DNA of 64,000 nt from Cloeon dipterum (GCF_949628265.1 NC_088789.1:3100001-3164000), one strand, 5' to 3'; shown: positions 39,185 through 51,800, counted from the first letter of the stretch. Made by a program: numbers and translations. Notes: generated by a model from the sequence alone, not told the origin.

Positions 39185-39261
39185 ACAGTTTTTGCCGCCC
39201 ACATTTTTATATGGGATTCTCATAACAACTAGCGATATGTGTAACCCGGCGGAAACTGTAA
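39185..39261. mobile_element. Short MITE-like element, copy 1
   Basis: A 77-base unit with imperfect terminal inverted repeats (ACAGTTTTTGCCGCCC at the left; the right end read in reverse is TTACAGTTTCCGCCGGG). It shares the core ATGGGATTCTCATAA with copy 2. No target-site duplication is obvious. Confidence 0.55.
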
Positions 39262-39343
39262 TTTTTCATCCAATATGACGTTGTCTACTTTTCCTGAACT
39301 GATCTCAAACTTAAAACTAGGAAAATATATCATTTATCCGCTT

Positions 39344-39411
39344 ACTCACACTTCTCGCTCTCTGATGGGAAGAATCAAATGTAATGCCCTATCCTAGCGA
39401 AAAGTGTGAGT
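39344..39411. repeat. Hairpin: 16-bp inverted repeat
   Basis: ACTCACACTTCTCGCT (39,344-39,359) and AGCGAAAAGTGTGAGT (39,396-39,411) pair at 15 of 16 positions around a 36-base loop. It lies between the two MITE-like copies. Confidence 0.7.
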
Positions 39412-39611
39412 CTACCATTATGTCGTTAAAACCTCTCAAGAGACTTATGGATTTGTAGGATTTGTATTTTTTAATACAGGGTTCAATTTTTATCCGATTT
39501 TTTGATTGCTCAAATTAAAAATTAACTTAAGCAATTTTGTATGTACATACATACATTCACAGCCATTTACTCCATGAGTATTATGGAAAAGCCACAGTTT
39601 GCGCAGCCGAG

Positions 39612-39692
39612 TTACAGTTTTCGCCACCCCTACTTTAACATGGGATTCTCATAAGAACTGGCGAGATGTGTGTAACGCGGCAGAAACTGTAA
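39612..39692. mobile_element. Short MITE-like element, copy 2
   Basis: An 81-base unit running from TTACAG to CTGTAA, with terminal inverted repeats TTACAGTTTTCGCCACC and (right end, reversed) TTACAGTTTCTGCCGCG. Its core matches copy 1 closely. It ends about 175 bases before the THAP gene start codon, so it may lie in that gene's promoter or 5' UTR. Confidence 0.6.
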
Positions 39693-39867
39693 CTTTATTA
39701 TAGAACAAATCCCATGTTTATGTATTTATTGTAACCAAAATTTCCAACTCTTGGCGTTCTCTTTAATTTCTTTTAACTTTTGGTGCACACAAATTGCATT
39801 TTGTATGTATTTACGCATTTTTCTAAAGTGGAATTTTGTCTTTTGCAGGTAGCCATAGCCAGCTGAA

Positions 39868-42800
39868 ATGGGGAGAAAACTACAGTGCGCTGTTGTGACC
39901 TGTCCCAATCACACCGTTGCAAATGTAGACAAGAACGCCATCAAGCTGCACAAATTTCCAACCGATAACACACTCCGCAAGAAGTGGTGTCTGCTTCTCG
40001 GCGTCAAATACGACTCTCTGAATCCAAATTTCCCTCACAGACATTTAGTTTGTCATGAACACTTTGACATGAAAACCTTTCACAGCCGAACTTGCCAACT
40101 ACTCAACTCGTACGAATCCACAGCATCGCAAAATACTTGCAGCAGATTGTGCTCATCAATCCCAAAAGGAATGCTGCCAACCAGAAACTTGCCTTCCTCC
40201 ATTGTGTCAGACCTGGCAGCCGATACATCAGATTCTGCCGCGGACCTTAAACAGTTGCTCATCGACAAATTATCCTTGGCGTCCACTTCAAATGGCACTC
40301 AAAACTTGATCCTCCCTTCAAATGATGCTGTCCTCCCATCAAGCTCAAGCGTTGTTCAACCTGCTGCTGTTACCAAAACAATGCCAAGAATACTCAAACC
40401 AGGGACATCTACTCCTGCGTCTACAAGAACACGAAGTGCAACCTTAGCTGCAGCTAGAAGCTCGCCAACAGTTTCAGTCAAAATCGAGCCTACAACTTTG
40501 GAATCTTATCCCGTAGAAGTTTTTGATGCCCAGAGGTATGCTTGTGTTAGAAAGTGTAGTGTTAAACCTCTCCTCTAATATTTTGAATTCCAGACACCAA
40601 CCAATGCAAGTCTTTGTCTCTGGGGCACCTCAAGTAAACATAGGAAACTCTCAAGCGACAGTTGCAAAGCCAAACATCGTCTGCAAAAAGCCACCAAATC
40701 CATCACCAGCACCTCAGCAGCCAATTGCGAACACTAAAATCTTGCTTAATCCTAAACTCATCCTGCCAAAAATGAGGGGGACTCTTGCAGTGCAGGCAAG
40801 ACCCACAGTAGTTCCCCTTCCTGGCAACCTGCTGGCTGACATGATGGATGGAATGAACAGTGATCCGGATGCCCAAATCGAACTTGTATGCATCAATATA
40901 TAAATTACTATTCCATCTTTAATAAATTTTATTCCAGGTGTGGAGCGAAAATCCATTTCTTGCTCCTTTGTTGACTGATGTGAACACCATGTGTCGCATG
41001 TGTGCTAAATCGAACCTGTTGCTCACGAAAATTGTTGATCAAGATTGTGACCTTGCCAAAATGGTGAACGAGTGCCTTCCCTTCCAGGTATTAGTTGTCA
41101 GCCATTCAATCTTTGTTCGAGATACTAAACTAAATCCTTTAAGGTCAACAAGAATGATGGATTTTCTCAAATGATATGTTTGCCTTGCCGTCGGTCTGTG
41201 ATTCGCACCCACAAGTTCTATGTGCAGTGCAGAACAGCCAATGCCCTCCAGAGAAATATTAACGCACAGAACAATCTCAGCAGGGTAAGAATTTTTCATA
41301 GTCTATTTCACAATAACTATATTTTAGTGGAACAAAATTATATCTAATATGATCTGTTTTGTTCCAGGCTGCGTTACGTACAGTGGATCCCATTCCAAAA
41401 CCAACTTTACCTGTGAAAATTGTATCCAGCACTGCAGAGGTCAGACCGGCCCCACCTGTGCTTGTAAAAGCAAAAGAAATTGTGCTTCAGCGTGACATTC
41501 CGAAAGCTGCCGCACCAAGTACTATCATAGCAGCTCCTAAAAGAACATCTGAAACACCTCGAGTCGTGACTGACAAGAGAGCCAAGCAAGAAAAATACCC
41601 CAAAATCAAGCCTGAGACCCCTTTGTACTCTATCTACAAGTTCCCTGATCCACTGAACCTGATGCAGGCGCCGGATTATGACTGCAAACGTTGCCCCACC
41701 TCGTACTGCTCAGTTATGTCGCTAATCAGGCACTACTGGACAACCCACCAGCAGCACTATTGCAAGGAGTGCAACAGTGTGTTTGATACCCGAAAGGACT
41801 TTGAGGGTCATCACATAGAGATACACTTCAAGGTGCCTCCCATTTACAACTTCCACTATGAAGAGTTGGGCAGCAAAACGTGTTCATTCTGTGGAATCGA
41901 CTTAGGCAGCGTTCCGGAACTACGAAGGCACTACGTCGTTGAGGGAAGCTGTCCAGCTCTGATGGAGGAATTAATCCTGAGAGAAAGGAAGTTCAAGTAC
42001 AAATTCACTTGCAGCTTTTGTGGAATGGTAACTATTTTTTTAAGCATTACACATTTTGAATGTTTGGGATTCTCAAAATTAACCTATAAATTACCCAGTT
42101 TTCTTTCTGACGCATTTTAGGTAATTTTTCCCAGTATTATTTAATTATTAAACTTTAACTTTCCAATTTCCAAGAGTTATGGGAAGTCACAATAATTGTT
42201 TTTTTTTCAATTTTTACGAGTTTCTTGCAGGCATTGTTTGCACATCAGTCGGTTTTCAATAATATTTTAATTATTTGCTCATGGTTTCGACTTAAAAAAT
42301 TGTCAGAAAGAAATGGTTGGGGAAATTGACGGTTGAGGCAGCAAATAGCAATTTAAAAGAGAAAAAAATATAGTATAGGGAATTTTGACCATTCCGACCG
42401 CAAATTTTTAGATTCTCACGGAAATATTAAAAATTCATTTTCTGCTTAAGAAATTGGTAAAAAAATTGTGTTAATAGCCTGTGGTGAAAAACCAGGTTGT
42501 AAGCAATTGCAACCTTAATGGCTGCAGTAATTTCTTGTAAGGGAGCTGCATTTACCGAAAAAAGTATCACAGTTAATCTGCTTTAACTGTCATCTTCTGT
42601 TTTTCATCAGCAGTTAAACGTCATTGATTATTTCAGTCAGATCGTAGGCCAACTTAAAATTCTTCTAAATCTCCTTTTTCATAATTTTGTTTCAGATGCT
42701 GAAATCGAGGCACACCTTGACCCGGCACATTTTAACTCACGTCAACGTTTCTGACTATCGGTGTAAAGAATGCGACAAGATATTTACCCGCAAGGACAGA

Positions 42801-43565
42801 CTAAAAGAGCACATGTACACCCACTCTACGGAACACAACGAGCAGTGCGATGTGTGCGGGGCCACTTTCAAATCAAGGACTGGGCTTTCGCAGCACAAGG
42901 TGGTGCACGAGGGCCGCTGGAACAACCGCTGCACTTGCTGCTCGCAAACATTCCGCTTCGTCAAGGACGCTGAAGCCCATTTCAAGACGCATTCGAATGC
43001 TGAAAAGTCTAAGGTGAACTACAATCCGTTCACCAAGGTTCACGAGCTTGAGTGTCCGTTCTGCCAGCGCCCCTTCAAGTGGGAATACTACTACAAACTT
43101 CACCTGAAGACCCACGACCCCAACTCGAAGCACTTCAAGTCTGGATTCCTGTGTGATCAGTGTGGCCTGAATTTCAGTAACAGACCAGCCTTGCGAATGC
43201 ACGTCAGCAAAGTGCATGGCACTCCCATCATTTACGAGTGCAACCTTTGCGGAAGGAAATACGAGAGCAAGCAGGGCCTCAAGCTGCACATGGAGAAACA
43301 CATGGGCGAGATGAAGCAGTGCAAGGAGTGCAAGCAGACGTTCAACGGCATGACGAGTCTGCGGGCCCACCAGCGCAGCGTGCACATTGACAAAAACTTT
43401 GAGTGCAACTATTGCAGCAAGACTTTCAAGCTGAAAAGGCAGCTTGTCACACATATCAGAGTGCACACGGATGAGCGACCGTTTCAGTGCAGGCACTGTC
43501 CGTCTGCGTTCAAACAGTGGGGAGATCGCAGGAAACACGAAGCCCTGCATTTGGACGGTAAATGA
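39868..43565 (+). CDS. THAP-ZAD-C2H2 zinc-finger protein (three DNA/protein-binding modules)
   Basis: Exons 39868-40535, 40594-40885, 40938-41087, 41144-41284, 41368-42027 and 42696-43565, giving 926 aa. Order: an N-terminal THAP-type C2CH finger (CAVVTC, KLHKFP, WCLLLG, LVCHEHF); a Ser/Thr/Pro-rich linker; a ZAD (C4) domain split across two exons (MCRMCAKS and ICLPCRRSV), which in insects mediates dimerisation; a second linker; then about ten to twelve C2H2 fingers (for example CSFCGM, YRCKECDKIFTRKDRLKEH, CDVCGATFKSRTGLSQH, FECNYCSKTFKLKRQLVTH), with one classical-like linker (TDERPFQC). Nuclear and DNA-binding; transcription control is likely. The C2H2 array fits the ZAD-ZNF family; adding THAP makes it unusual. 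An acceptor (TTTTGCAG) lies upstream of the ATG, so a 5' non-coding exon is likely. The 668-base last intron carries repeat copy B. Confidence 0.88.
42184..42430. repeat. Interspersed repeat, copy B (inside last intron of the THAP-ZAD gene)
   Basis: A diverged, internally shortened copy of 38,397-38,800. It lacks about 150 bases of the middle and keeps both flanks, including GACCATTCCGACCGCAAAT. Same orientation as copy A. It is intronic, so it leaves the protein unaffected. Confidence 0.65.
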
Positions 43566-43707
43566 ATCTCTTTTTACCTTAGATTAGGTAATCAAAATTA
43601 AATATTCCGTGTAAAGTTAGAGTTTCAATTGTATTTCCGCCTCATAGTATTTAAACTCAAGTTTGGTTTGATTAGTTCTCAACTTGGTTATTTCACTCAT
43701 TCACACA

Positions 43708-46700
43708 CTAGAGAGCAATGTCTTTGTATCTCTGGTCGGACTGTTGTGAAGCGAGTGAGGTGTGGCTGCTGTGGTTGCTTTCTTGCAGAGAGCCGTTGCT
43801 CAGCGTTCGCTGCATGCGGAAAGTGCGTGGCAGCGTCCCAAAATGCTGAGCATGTGAAGGTCCTCTAAAGTGCTGCTGCAGTCTCATTTGCGATTTTATC
43901 TGGCGCCGGTCCAGACTTTGAGTCGACATATTGTCCGCAGGTCCTTGCTCCAAGTAACCTGTAAATTTTGAACCGGCGTTCAGATTAAATTAGATCGATA
44001 CAGCGTGACGATTGTAAATTATTTGATTTGTCGGTTGATGGAAAAACAATTTGTTCTTCAATTTGCCAAAATCAATAAAGAACCATTTTCAAATTTTCTC
44101 CTAAATTTACAGTGCTTGACCACATTTTTTCCTCTCTTCGAGATCTTCCAACAGCGTTAGAAACCTCTCGGGGAAAATCTTTGTTTTGAAATAAAATTGT
44201 ATGTAAAATAAGGAGACAGTCCTCTTCATTTGAAAAGCATGCTAACTTCGCTGCCAATTGCCAGTTTTCTAAAAAAATTACTGCTACTAAGGTCAATTTT
44301 GGCTTTTAACTTTATCCTAATAAGGGATGAGTAAAATTCAGTTGGCCACAAGGATTTTGCAGTATCAATCCTTTTAAAGTCAGCTCCAAAAACTAGTTGC
44401 CCCTTCCCTATTAAATTTTGCCTATTTAAGCATGCTCTGAAGCAAAAAAAACTTACCTGGGCACAAAGAAACTTGATTTAATTGACTTGGGTATCCCCAA
44501 ACATTGTTGTTCTGGATCTGCATTTCTAGGAGAGAGCGAGCTCTCTGCAGAGCTACGTTGTTAGGACTTTGGCGCACAAACATGGAAGCGTTGAATTCGT
44601 TGCTTGATAATCCTGCCACTAAATTTAAAATTAAAATTCAGTTTATTTCACTGCTAAACGTACCTCTTGTCATGGTCTTTTCATAGCAGCTGATAAAATG
44701 TAAATTACTGGGAATGCTTGATGTATGCGGTCTATTTTGTAGGTGCTGGGCCGCTCCTGGGCTTGCCAAATTCGTGGTGCTAGCGCTAAATTCATAGATT
44801 TTTATAAGTTAAAACAGTCGCAGCATTTTTCGAATCGTTTTACTGTCTTGAAGCGTTTCCTAGACTCTGGATCGCGGCCAGGGGCATCTTGTTGACTTGT
44901 TCGTTGGAAGAATTAATAAATCCCGGGTTGTTATGCCCATTTTTAGAAGCGGCAGCGTGCTCGGAGGCTTTTCGCATAGCGGCCTCTTGCTGTTTGAATG
45001 GCATGCTCGATTAAATGCAATAATTTGCCGCAGCTGAAGCATACCAGATTTAAAATGTGTAAGCGTCTCATGATAATTTTCTCCTCCATCCACACCGCAT
45101 ACTGACAAGCCACGCAAGTGACGCTAACGATCTGGAAGAATAAAATCGAGAGTTATCCACTGATTAAAATTAATGACTCGGTTTGTACATTTAACGACGC
45201 TCGTATGGTCCAAAACAGGAGCTCGGTCACTCCTTGCGGCGATTCTATTTTCTGAAAGCATCGAGAAGTCTTGCATTACGCACAGTTGTGATTTGATCGT
45301 AATCAATACTGCGTACCCAGTGACTGAAACTCATATAAAGGGCGAGGGCAGCCTCCGGTATGAGCCAGGTGCCCACTGACGCGGCCCAAACCAGCAGCCA
45401 TTGCGTCTGCTTCTGAAATTCAATACACGAACAATGTGCTCATTGAAAACTGGTTTAGGATCGACTTGTTTCCGATTGGTAATTATTTTGAGTATAGAAT
45501 CAATTTATGACGAGACGACTTTGTTTCAGTGCCAACAAGCAAATTAAAACGCAATTTCTTCTATTTCTCGTGAAAACAATTTTTTATAATTTAATTGTGA
45601 GTGTAAATTGATATACTTACGAGTGCAATCCCGACTATTAAAAGTCCAGAAAGGACTATGGTAACTAAGTGGCCAAAACACAGCAGATAAGCACCAGCAG
45701 GAACTTCACCTGCAAGCACACAAAAGGGAAGAGAGCGATTATAGGTTGCGAACAATCAGAGCGTGCAATTGAGTTGATCACTTTCTTTGGCCGCCAGTTC
45801 ACTTGATTTGTTTCGGTTGTACACGATAACAATATTTCAGTGCAATTTTCTCTTGCTTGAAATTATTAGGTGGCCCAGAAATGTTAGTTAAATTTTCACT
45901 TACTTTTATCTTGGATCATCCACCAAGTTTCCAACACTATCGCGATAACGTACGCGACCTGGAACACATTTTCTTAAATAAGGTCTGTTATACATGCGAG
46001 AGGAACTTTCGTTAAAATGTGGGAAACAGCAACAAAGATAATTAAACAGAGCGCGAATATTCGTTGACAGTTTTCTCGTTAATTATAGTGTACTAATTAG
46101 AACCGCATTTTAATTACAATTTTCAAATTTAAAGTCGAGATATAATTATTTTTTTTAATTTTTAAAGTAACTCTAAAACCAGAAAAGGAATGACAGAGAT
46201 GAGTTTTCACTTTGAATCGTATAGATTTAACTAATAAAGTCTTGTGATTGCGCCCGCGCCTTACCTGACCCTTTGAAAAAAAAAAAAAATTAGAAAGTGT
46301 AAACAAGTCTAACAAAAAGCTGAATGGCGCTCGCCTCTTTCCTTTGACCACGCTGATGTCATCCTGCTTAACAGTGAACACGCACACAATATCCTCGGCA
46401 ATAAACCCGTGCAAACAAAGAAATCTTCTTTTAAAACGCGTTAAATTAATTTCACCGCCAATTACTTGCAAATTTTCGACGTGCAAACTCATACCTCTTA
46501 CGAAGTAAAAAATTTTAAATGCCACTCCATCACTAAAGATATTGAATAATTGATTTTTATTCAAAGAAATCAGATAATTTATATGACACGTCAGGATACA
46601 ACAAACAAGTTCATAAATCCAATAATTTTTCTTAGAATAAGAATACTGTAATTTTCATTATTATTATTAGTGCCGGAACAGGTCTTGTCATTTGTGGCTT

Positions 46701-47610
46701 TTCTTGGAATATCTTCGGACGTATGTTATTAAATTTCCCTTGACTCAGGTTCTCCCGGGCGCAAAAACTTTACTTTGTAGTTTGAGCAACAAGGAAAAGG
46801 GAAATTGAGGAATGAAGAGTGAATTTGAATGAGATTGGCAACTAGCGGATACTCGGATTATAATGAATAGTGAAAGTTTTGATTACGCGAGAGGAGTGTA
46901 ACATTTTGTCTGCTCACAACTCGGCAGCGCGCGCGGTGTCCCCAAGTATATTATTGCTTGTGGGAAATTTTTATCGTGGACTTTCAATGCACTCGAACTA
47001 TCAAAGCATCGCTGTTCATAGATTATGCAACTTTGCCGGTGAGAATGCACTTTGTAACGATAAAGCTTATGAAATTTAATCCCAATATGAACCAATATGA
47101 AATTTAATAACCTTTTTCACTGTTTTTAGCCTGATTTAATTCCAATTGATTTTAACAAATTCCAAATTTACTTTTGATCTAATCAAGAAATTTTTAGCTA
47201 ATATCCCTTGATTTACTAAAATTTAGAAAACTTAAAATAGTGGATTTAGTAAGAAAAAGGTTTGATATTTTTTAAAGATGTTGTGGATTGAAGTGGAATT
47301 TCTGAAATTGTTTTTAAATAATTAATGCATTTACGAGACCAACTTTTTGTTAAATTATATTATAATCAAGACCTTAATATTTTTATCTTTTAGTCTGCTC
47401 TAATTTTTAGAACAAATTTTAGAGGAAAATTAAATAATTTGATGCAATACACAACCCGGATTGAAGCAGACGGCGCTTTGCAGCATCATCGAAACGCACA
47501 TTTATGAGCAGCAGAGCGCTCTTATGGAATTTATGACTCACTAGGGCGTAGATGCCTGCGACGGAGGTGGCGACGAGTAAACTGCAGCAGTTGCAAGGGT
47601 TAAGGGCCAT
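43708..47610 (-). CDS. Four-pass membrane protein with long cytoplasmic tail (pasiflora/fire-exit-like topology)
   Basis: Nine minus-strand exons: 47610-47542, 45958-45904, 45709-45621, 45412-45317, 45131-45045, 44989-44844, 44785-44664, 44618-44457, 43958-43708. All phases agree; 358 aa. Four hydrophobic spans: NPCNCCSLLVATSVAGIYAL to VAYVIAIVLETWWM; YLLCFGHLVTIVLSGLLIVG; QWLLVWAASVGTWLIPEAAL; and IVSVTCVACQYAVW. A polar ~200-residue tail rich in Ser, Asn and Gln follows, without a known domain. The topology resembles insect tetraspan proteins of the pasiflora/fire-exit type, known from septate junctions and glia; that link is inference from topology, and those proteins are shorter. The intron between 45,045 and 44,989 is only 55 bases. 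If the donor at 44,843 is not used, an immediate TAA gives a form truncated after GNASRQ. The first intron (45,959-47,541) holds nothing recognised. Confidence 0.72.
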
Positions 47611-48345
47611 TTTTGATCATGGCCAGGCTCTTCTGTTTCGCTGCGGACGGTCCGAGTTGATGATTTTGACGCCGCGACACATGTCACCGCGACTTTTCAC
47701 TCTCTCGTTTGGCAAGCGACTCGGCTGCAGCGCAGGTAAAAGAAAGGTGTGTCTCGCTTGCTTCTTGCTTCATTTCGTCCAGCTCCGAGTGTGGAGGTGA
47801 AATTCATCTGCGAGCGCTCGGCACACCGAGTTTCAATCCTTGTACGCCACCACTCCACCGCGGCCTACCTGAACCTGCAGCGCGCTCAATCGCGAAGGAA
47901 AACCTGTCTCGCAGGCGCATTTAAATTTTATCGCCGAGATGAAGAGCGATTACGCTGCGTCGTTCAATGAGAGTGAAATTGATTCAACCTTTTTGTTATC
48001 TGAAATCGCAAAATCCAAACGCTAAGAAACACGCTAAAAGGCTATTTTTGTATTAGTTTTAAATGAATAATTATTTAATAATAACATTCGTAGAATATTA
48101 GGATGCGTCTTTTTTTCAAGTTTACTTAAACAAGAATAAAAAAAAAATCGAAAAATCTTTATAAAACGCATCTCTAGTACATACAGAGTAAGTTTAATTA
48201 TATCAAAAACGGCAATTAAATAATGATCGAGTAAATGAGTTTTACTTTAGCAGTTTCTAATTACCTAGTCCCAAAAGTTAAATAGAATATATTAAAAAGT
48301 ATAATAATGATAGGGGAAAAGTGATCGGAGATAATTTACTAAAAA

Positions 48346-48351
48346 TAAAAA
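48346..48351 (-). terminator. Pol III terminator of tRNA-iMet
   Basis: Run of T residues on the minus strand (AAAAAA on the given strand) just past the 3' end of the tRNA, as expected for RNA polymerase III. Confidence 0.75.
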
Positions 48352-48355
48352 AGAT

Positions 48356-48426
48356 AGCAGAGCGTGGTTTCGATCCACGGACCTCTGGGTTATGGGCCCA
48401 GCACGCTTCCACTGCGCCACTCTGCT
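48356..48426 (-). tRNA. tRNA-iMet: Initiator tRNA-Met (CAU)
   Basis: Minus-strand 71-base tRNA beginning AGCAGAGTGGCGCAGTGGAA. Anticodon CAU lies at 48,394-48,392 within GGGCCCATAACCC. The three G-C pairs at the base of the anticodon stem and the A1 start opposite the acceptor end are marks of eukaryotic initiator tRNA. The T arm (GGATCGAAACC) carries the A-rich T loop typical of initiators, in place of elongator TTCGA. No intron. The internal A and B boxes act as promoter. No CCA is encoded. Confidence 0.95.
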
Positions 48427-48805
48427 GTTAGGTGAACTCGCACGACTTAACCTATACGTACGACTCTCCCAAATCGATCTTCAACGAACTTCCAGTGTTG
48501 CCGTCTTGATAATTTCTTTTTACTACCATTATATTGATATTTTAAATTATTTCTTACAGAACTCACCCAATGTGGAATACACTACTCTGTCCACATAGCT
48601 TTTACACATCAATGGAGGCTTTTGTTCTTCCAAAATCCACATTAAATTACTGAACACGTAATAAAAGTGTAGGCCACTGAGCCAACCTTAAAGAAGGATA
48701 AATTATTGTTAATTTAAGTAAACCTTCATTTTAAGGTGAATTTATTAGATACAAAATTTGTGACGTTTAAATAAGGATAATTAAAATAATTGTTTTGCTG
48801 CACCA

Positions 48806-51800
48806 TTAGCATATTCTGAACGATGATCTGCTAATCAAATTAACAACACCTTCATTCTGCAGGGAGCTGAGAGCATCTTCAAGCATCTCATTGGTGACCA
48901 TCTAAATCATCACTCAATTAGTAAACGTATTAAATTAAGAATTATTCCAATCATTACCAGGTCAGCCTTTTCACGCATATCATTGAGGCATTTCTTGAAG
49001 TTGAGGGTTGTTCCCTTGGATTGGTTTTCGATCATTTTCTTCAACTCCTTCATAAGCTTTTCTCTGTGTTTTCTTCCTGCAGAGCTAATTCCAGTTGTCA
49101 AAATACTGACGTCGATCCTGCCTGAGAGAGGGTCGGTTGCAGACTGCTTCAGCGCTTCCCTGTGCAGCCTAAATGCATGTCATACACAAATTAGTTTCCA
49201 CCTCCGATCAAAAAGTCAGGCTTTTACCTCCAAGCCTCCTCAGCATCAATTAGCTCAACCGTCTGGCTGAATCTCATTTTGGCGTGAGCCTCTGCAAGAC
49301 GGACCAGCGACTCCAGCTGTCGTGGGTAGGCGGAAATTTGTCCACGAGACATTCCGGTTTGTCTCATTGTGACGTACATTTCAACCAAACGGTTGCTCGC
49401 TTCTTCAGTGATCTTTGGTTTGATGAACTCTCTTGCATAGGCGATGTAGTCTCTCATCAGGAGCATGTTCTGGACAAGATTTTGTATCAGGAATTGAATT
49501 TTAAGTTATTCAGCGATAATATTACAATATAATCTTGTTCATCATCCTCAGGAGTGCTTTGATACATTCCAACCAAGTGCTTGGCAAGACGCCTGTCATA
49601 CAGTTCATCTTGAGGGTCGAGCAAGAGGAAAATCAAGTCAAATCTGTAACAATTACCAACTGTAAAAATCTCCAACAATAAATTCAACAAGTAATGTACC
49701 TTGAGAGAAGGGTGTGTGGCAGGTTGATGTTGTCAATGATGGTTTTGTTCTTGCTCCACTGAGACTCGACAGGATTGGCAGCAGCAAGAACAGACGTTCT
49801 GGCGTTCAACTGGCAAATGATTCCGGCCTTGGTGATGCTCAGCGTTTGCTGCTCCATTACCTCATGCAACATGCTGCGCGTTGAGTCATTCATCTTGTCA
49901 AATTCATCAATGCAGCAGATTCCATTGTCGGCCAGAACAAGGGCACCCCTGTTTGCATTTCGTGTTATTAAGCACGCGTTCACATGTTGTTGGAATTAAT
50001 CTTACGTCTGCAGAACAAGCTGCCGTGTCTCAGGGTCCCTCGTTACATAGGCGGACAGACCAACAGCCGATGAACCTTTTCCAGACGTGAACTGGGCCCT
50101 TGGCACAAGATGGTACACATACTGCAGCAGCTGCGACTTGCTGGTGCCAGGGTCTCCGCAGAGCAAAATATGGATCTCAGCCCTGTAATATTAAATGTGA
50201 ATCGGTGAAATTGGCGAATCGCTGACGCAGCCAGGCATATAAATTCATCTAAGCTGATTCCGCTGACTTAAATCTCGCAGCTGAAACCTCTACATTCTTA
50301 AATTAGCTTAACCATAAGTTTACAAACCTAAAATTGCTTCGCCCTTGAGAGTTGAATATCTTTTTGGTACCGCCAAACAACTGCAGCAAGATTCCCTTCT
50401 TGATGTCCTCATTTTCATAAATATTGGGAGCAAGAGCGTGCGCCATCCGCTCATAAATGTCATCCTTCTCAGAGAGCTCCTTCAGCTGGCCGATTCTTTC
50501 CTCAGAGAAGTGGAGATTGTTGCCCTCCTCATTTTCATACAGCCTCTTGGTACTGCTCTTGCGGAAGTGTACAACGTCAATGTGCGTTCGGTACACAGAC
50601 CGGACGTTTCGCATGCGTGGGTTGAGCACAGAAGGAATGGCACGGTAGATGCCTGTGACGGTTACTCGGTCGCCGGGTTGAACCTTGTCCACCAAATCAT
50701 TGCAGCAATATAACAGAACAGTTTGTGGCGTTTGGGCCGCAGGCATGTCATCTGGAAATTTTAGGAAATAGTTTGAATTTTGAACTAAATATTGTGCTTT
50801 TTAAATTAAACTTGGTACATAAATATAAATAATTGTACAAATAAATTGTAGACCAAAAATCCCAGCAGTTTTCAAATTCAAGCATCAGTTCTTTTGACAG
50901 TTTAAACTCAATGGGTGGAAGAATTTGTTGAATTTAAATTAGTCTCTTACCAGGCGACTCCTGCAGTTTCACCAGCTGTTTGTCGCAGAATTGAGAGCGG
51001 TTGTGGACCAGAGTGAAGCAATGATTTGTGTTGCAGTTACCACAGAGGGTAGGCTCCGCAATTCTGCCCTTTTCGACAACAACTTCAGTAGTGCTTCCAC
51101 AAACAATGCATTTAAAGAATGCTTCTCGCATTTCGGGAATGATGTCAGAAGTTCTGATGACCATTCCACACAAGGTGATGAGTTGGTCAATATCTAGAAT
51201 TGCTTGATTAATATACTGATTATCTTTTAAATCGAAAATACATGCCTTCTGGATTAAGGTTTCTCATGCTGGTGGTAACCTCAGAGTTAAACGGGCGGAC
51301 TTGGATTTGGTGCTCAAGAACGGCAGCTGGATGCTTCTCAAAGAAAAGCTCATTGATGGCCATGTCAAGGAATGGAAGCACTTCCTGAGGGTAGCGCACC
51401 AGCTGTGCGAACAGCTCAGGGCAAAAGGTTTTGAGGTGCTCGCAGTTGACATTCACATATGGATCCTCCAAAGCTAACACTTCCTTCAGCTTCTGCATGT
51501 ATAAAGGTTCGTTCACGTTGGTGGTGGCCATGTTGGCCTCATCAGGCTCCATGTCAGGGTCAACAAAATTCTCGATGAAACGGCGGAACCTCTGTTTGCA
51601 CTTGCCAACGTCCACATCAGTACCCCAGATGACTTCCTTCACGCCTGTTTGACTGCCAGTCTGGCTTGATTCATCTCCTGGCGCAGGCTGGATCAGAAAT
51701 GTATTCAGTTTTTGATGTGGAATTAAAATTAATGATACCTTACCGCATCTGAAGGCAGGACAATACGACGCAAGGTCCTCTCAGACCCTATGTCTGCTCG

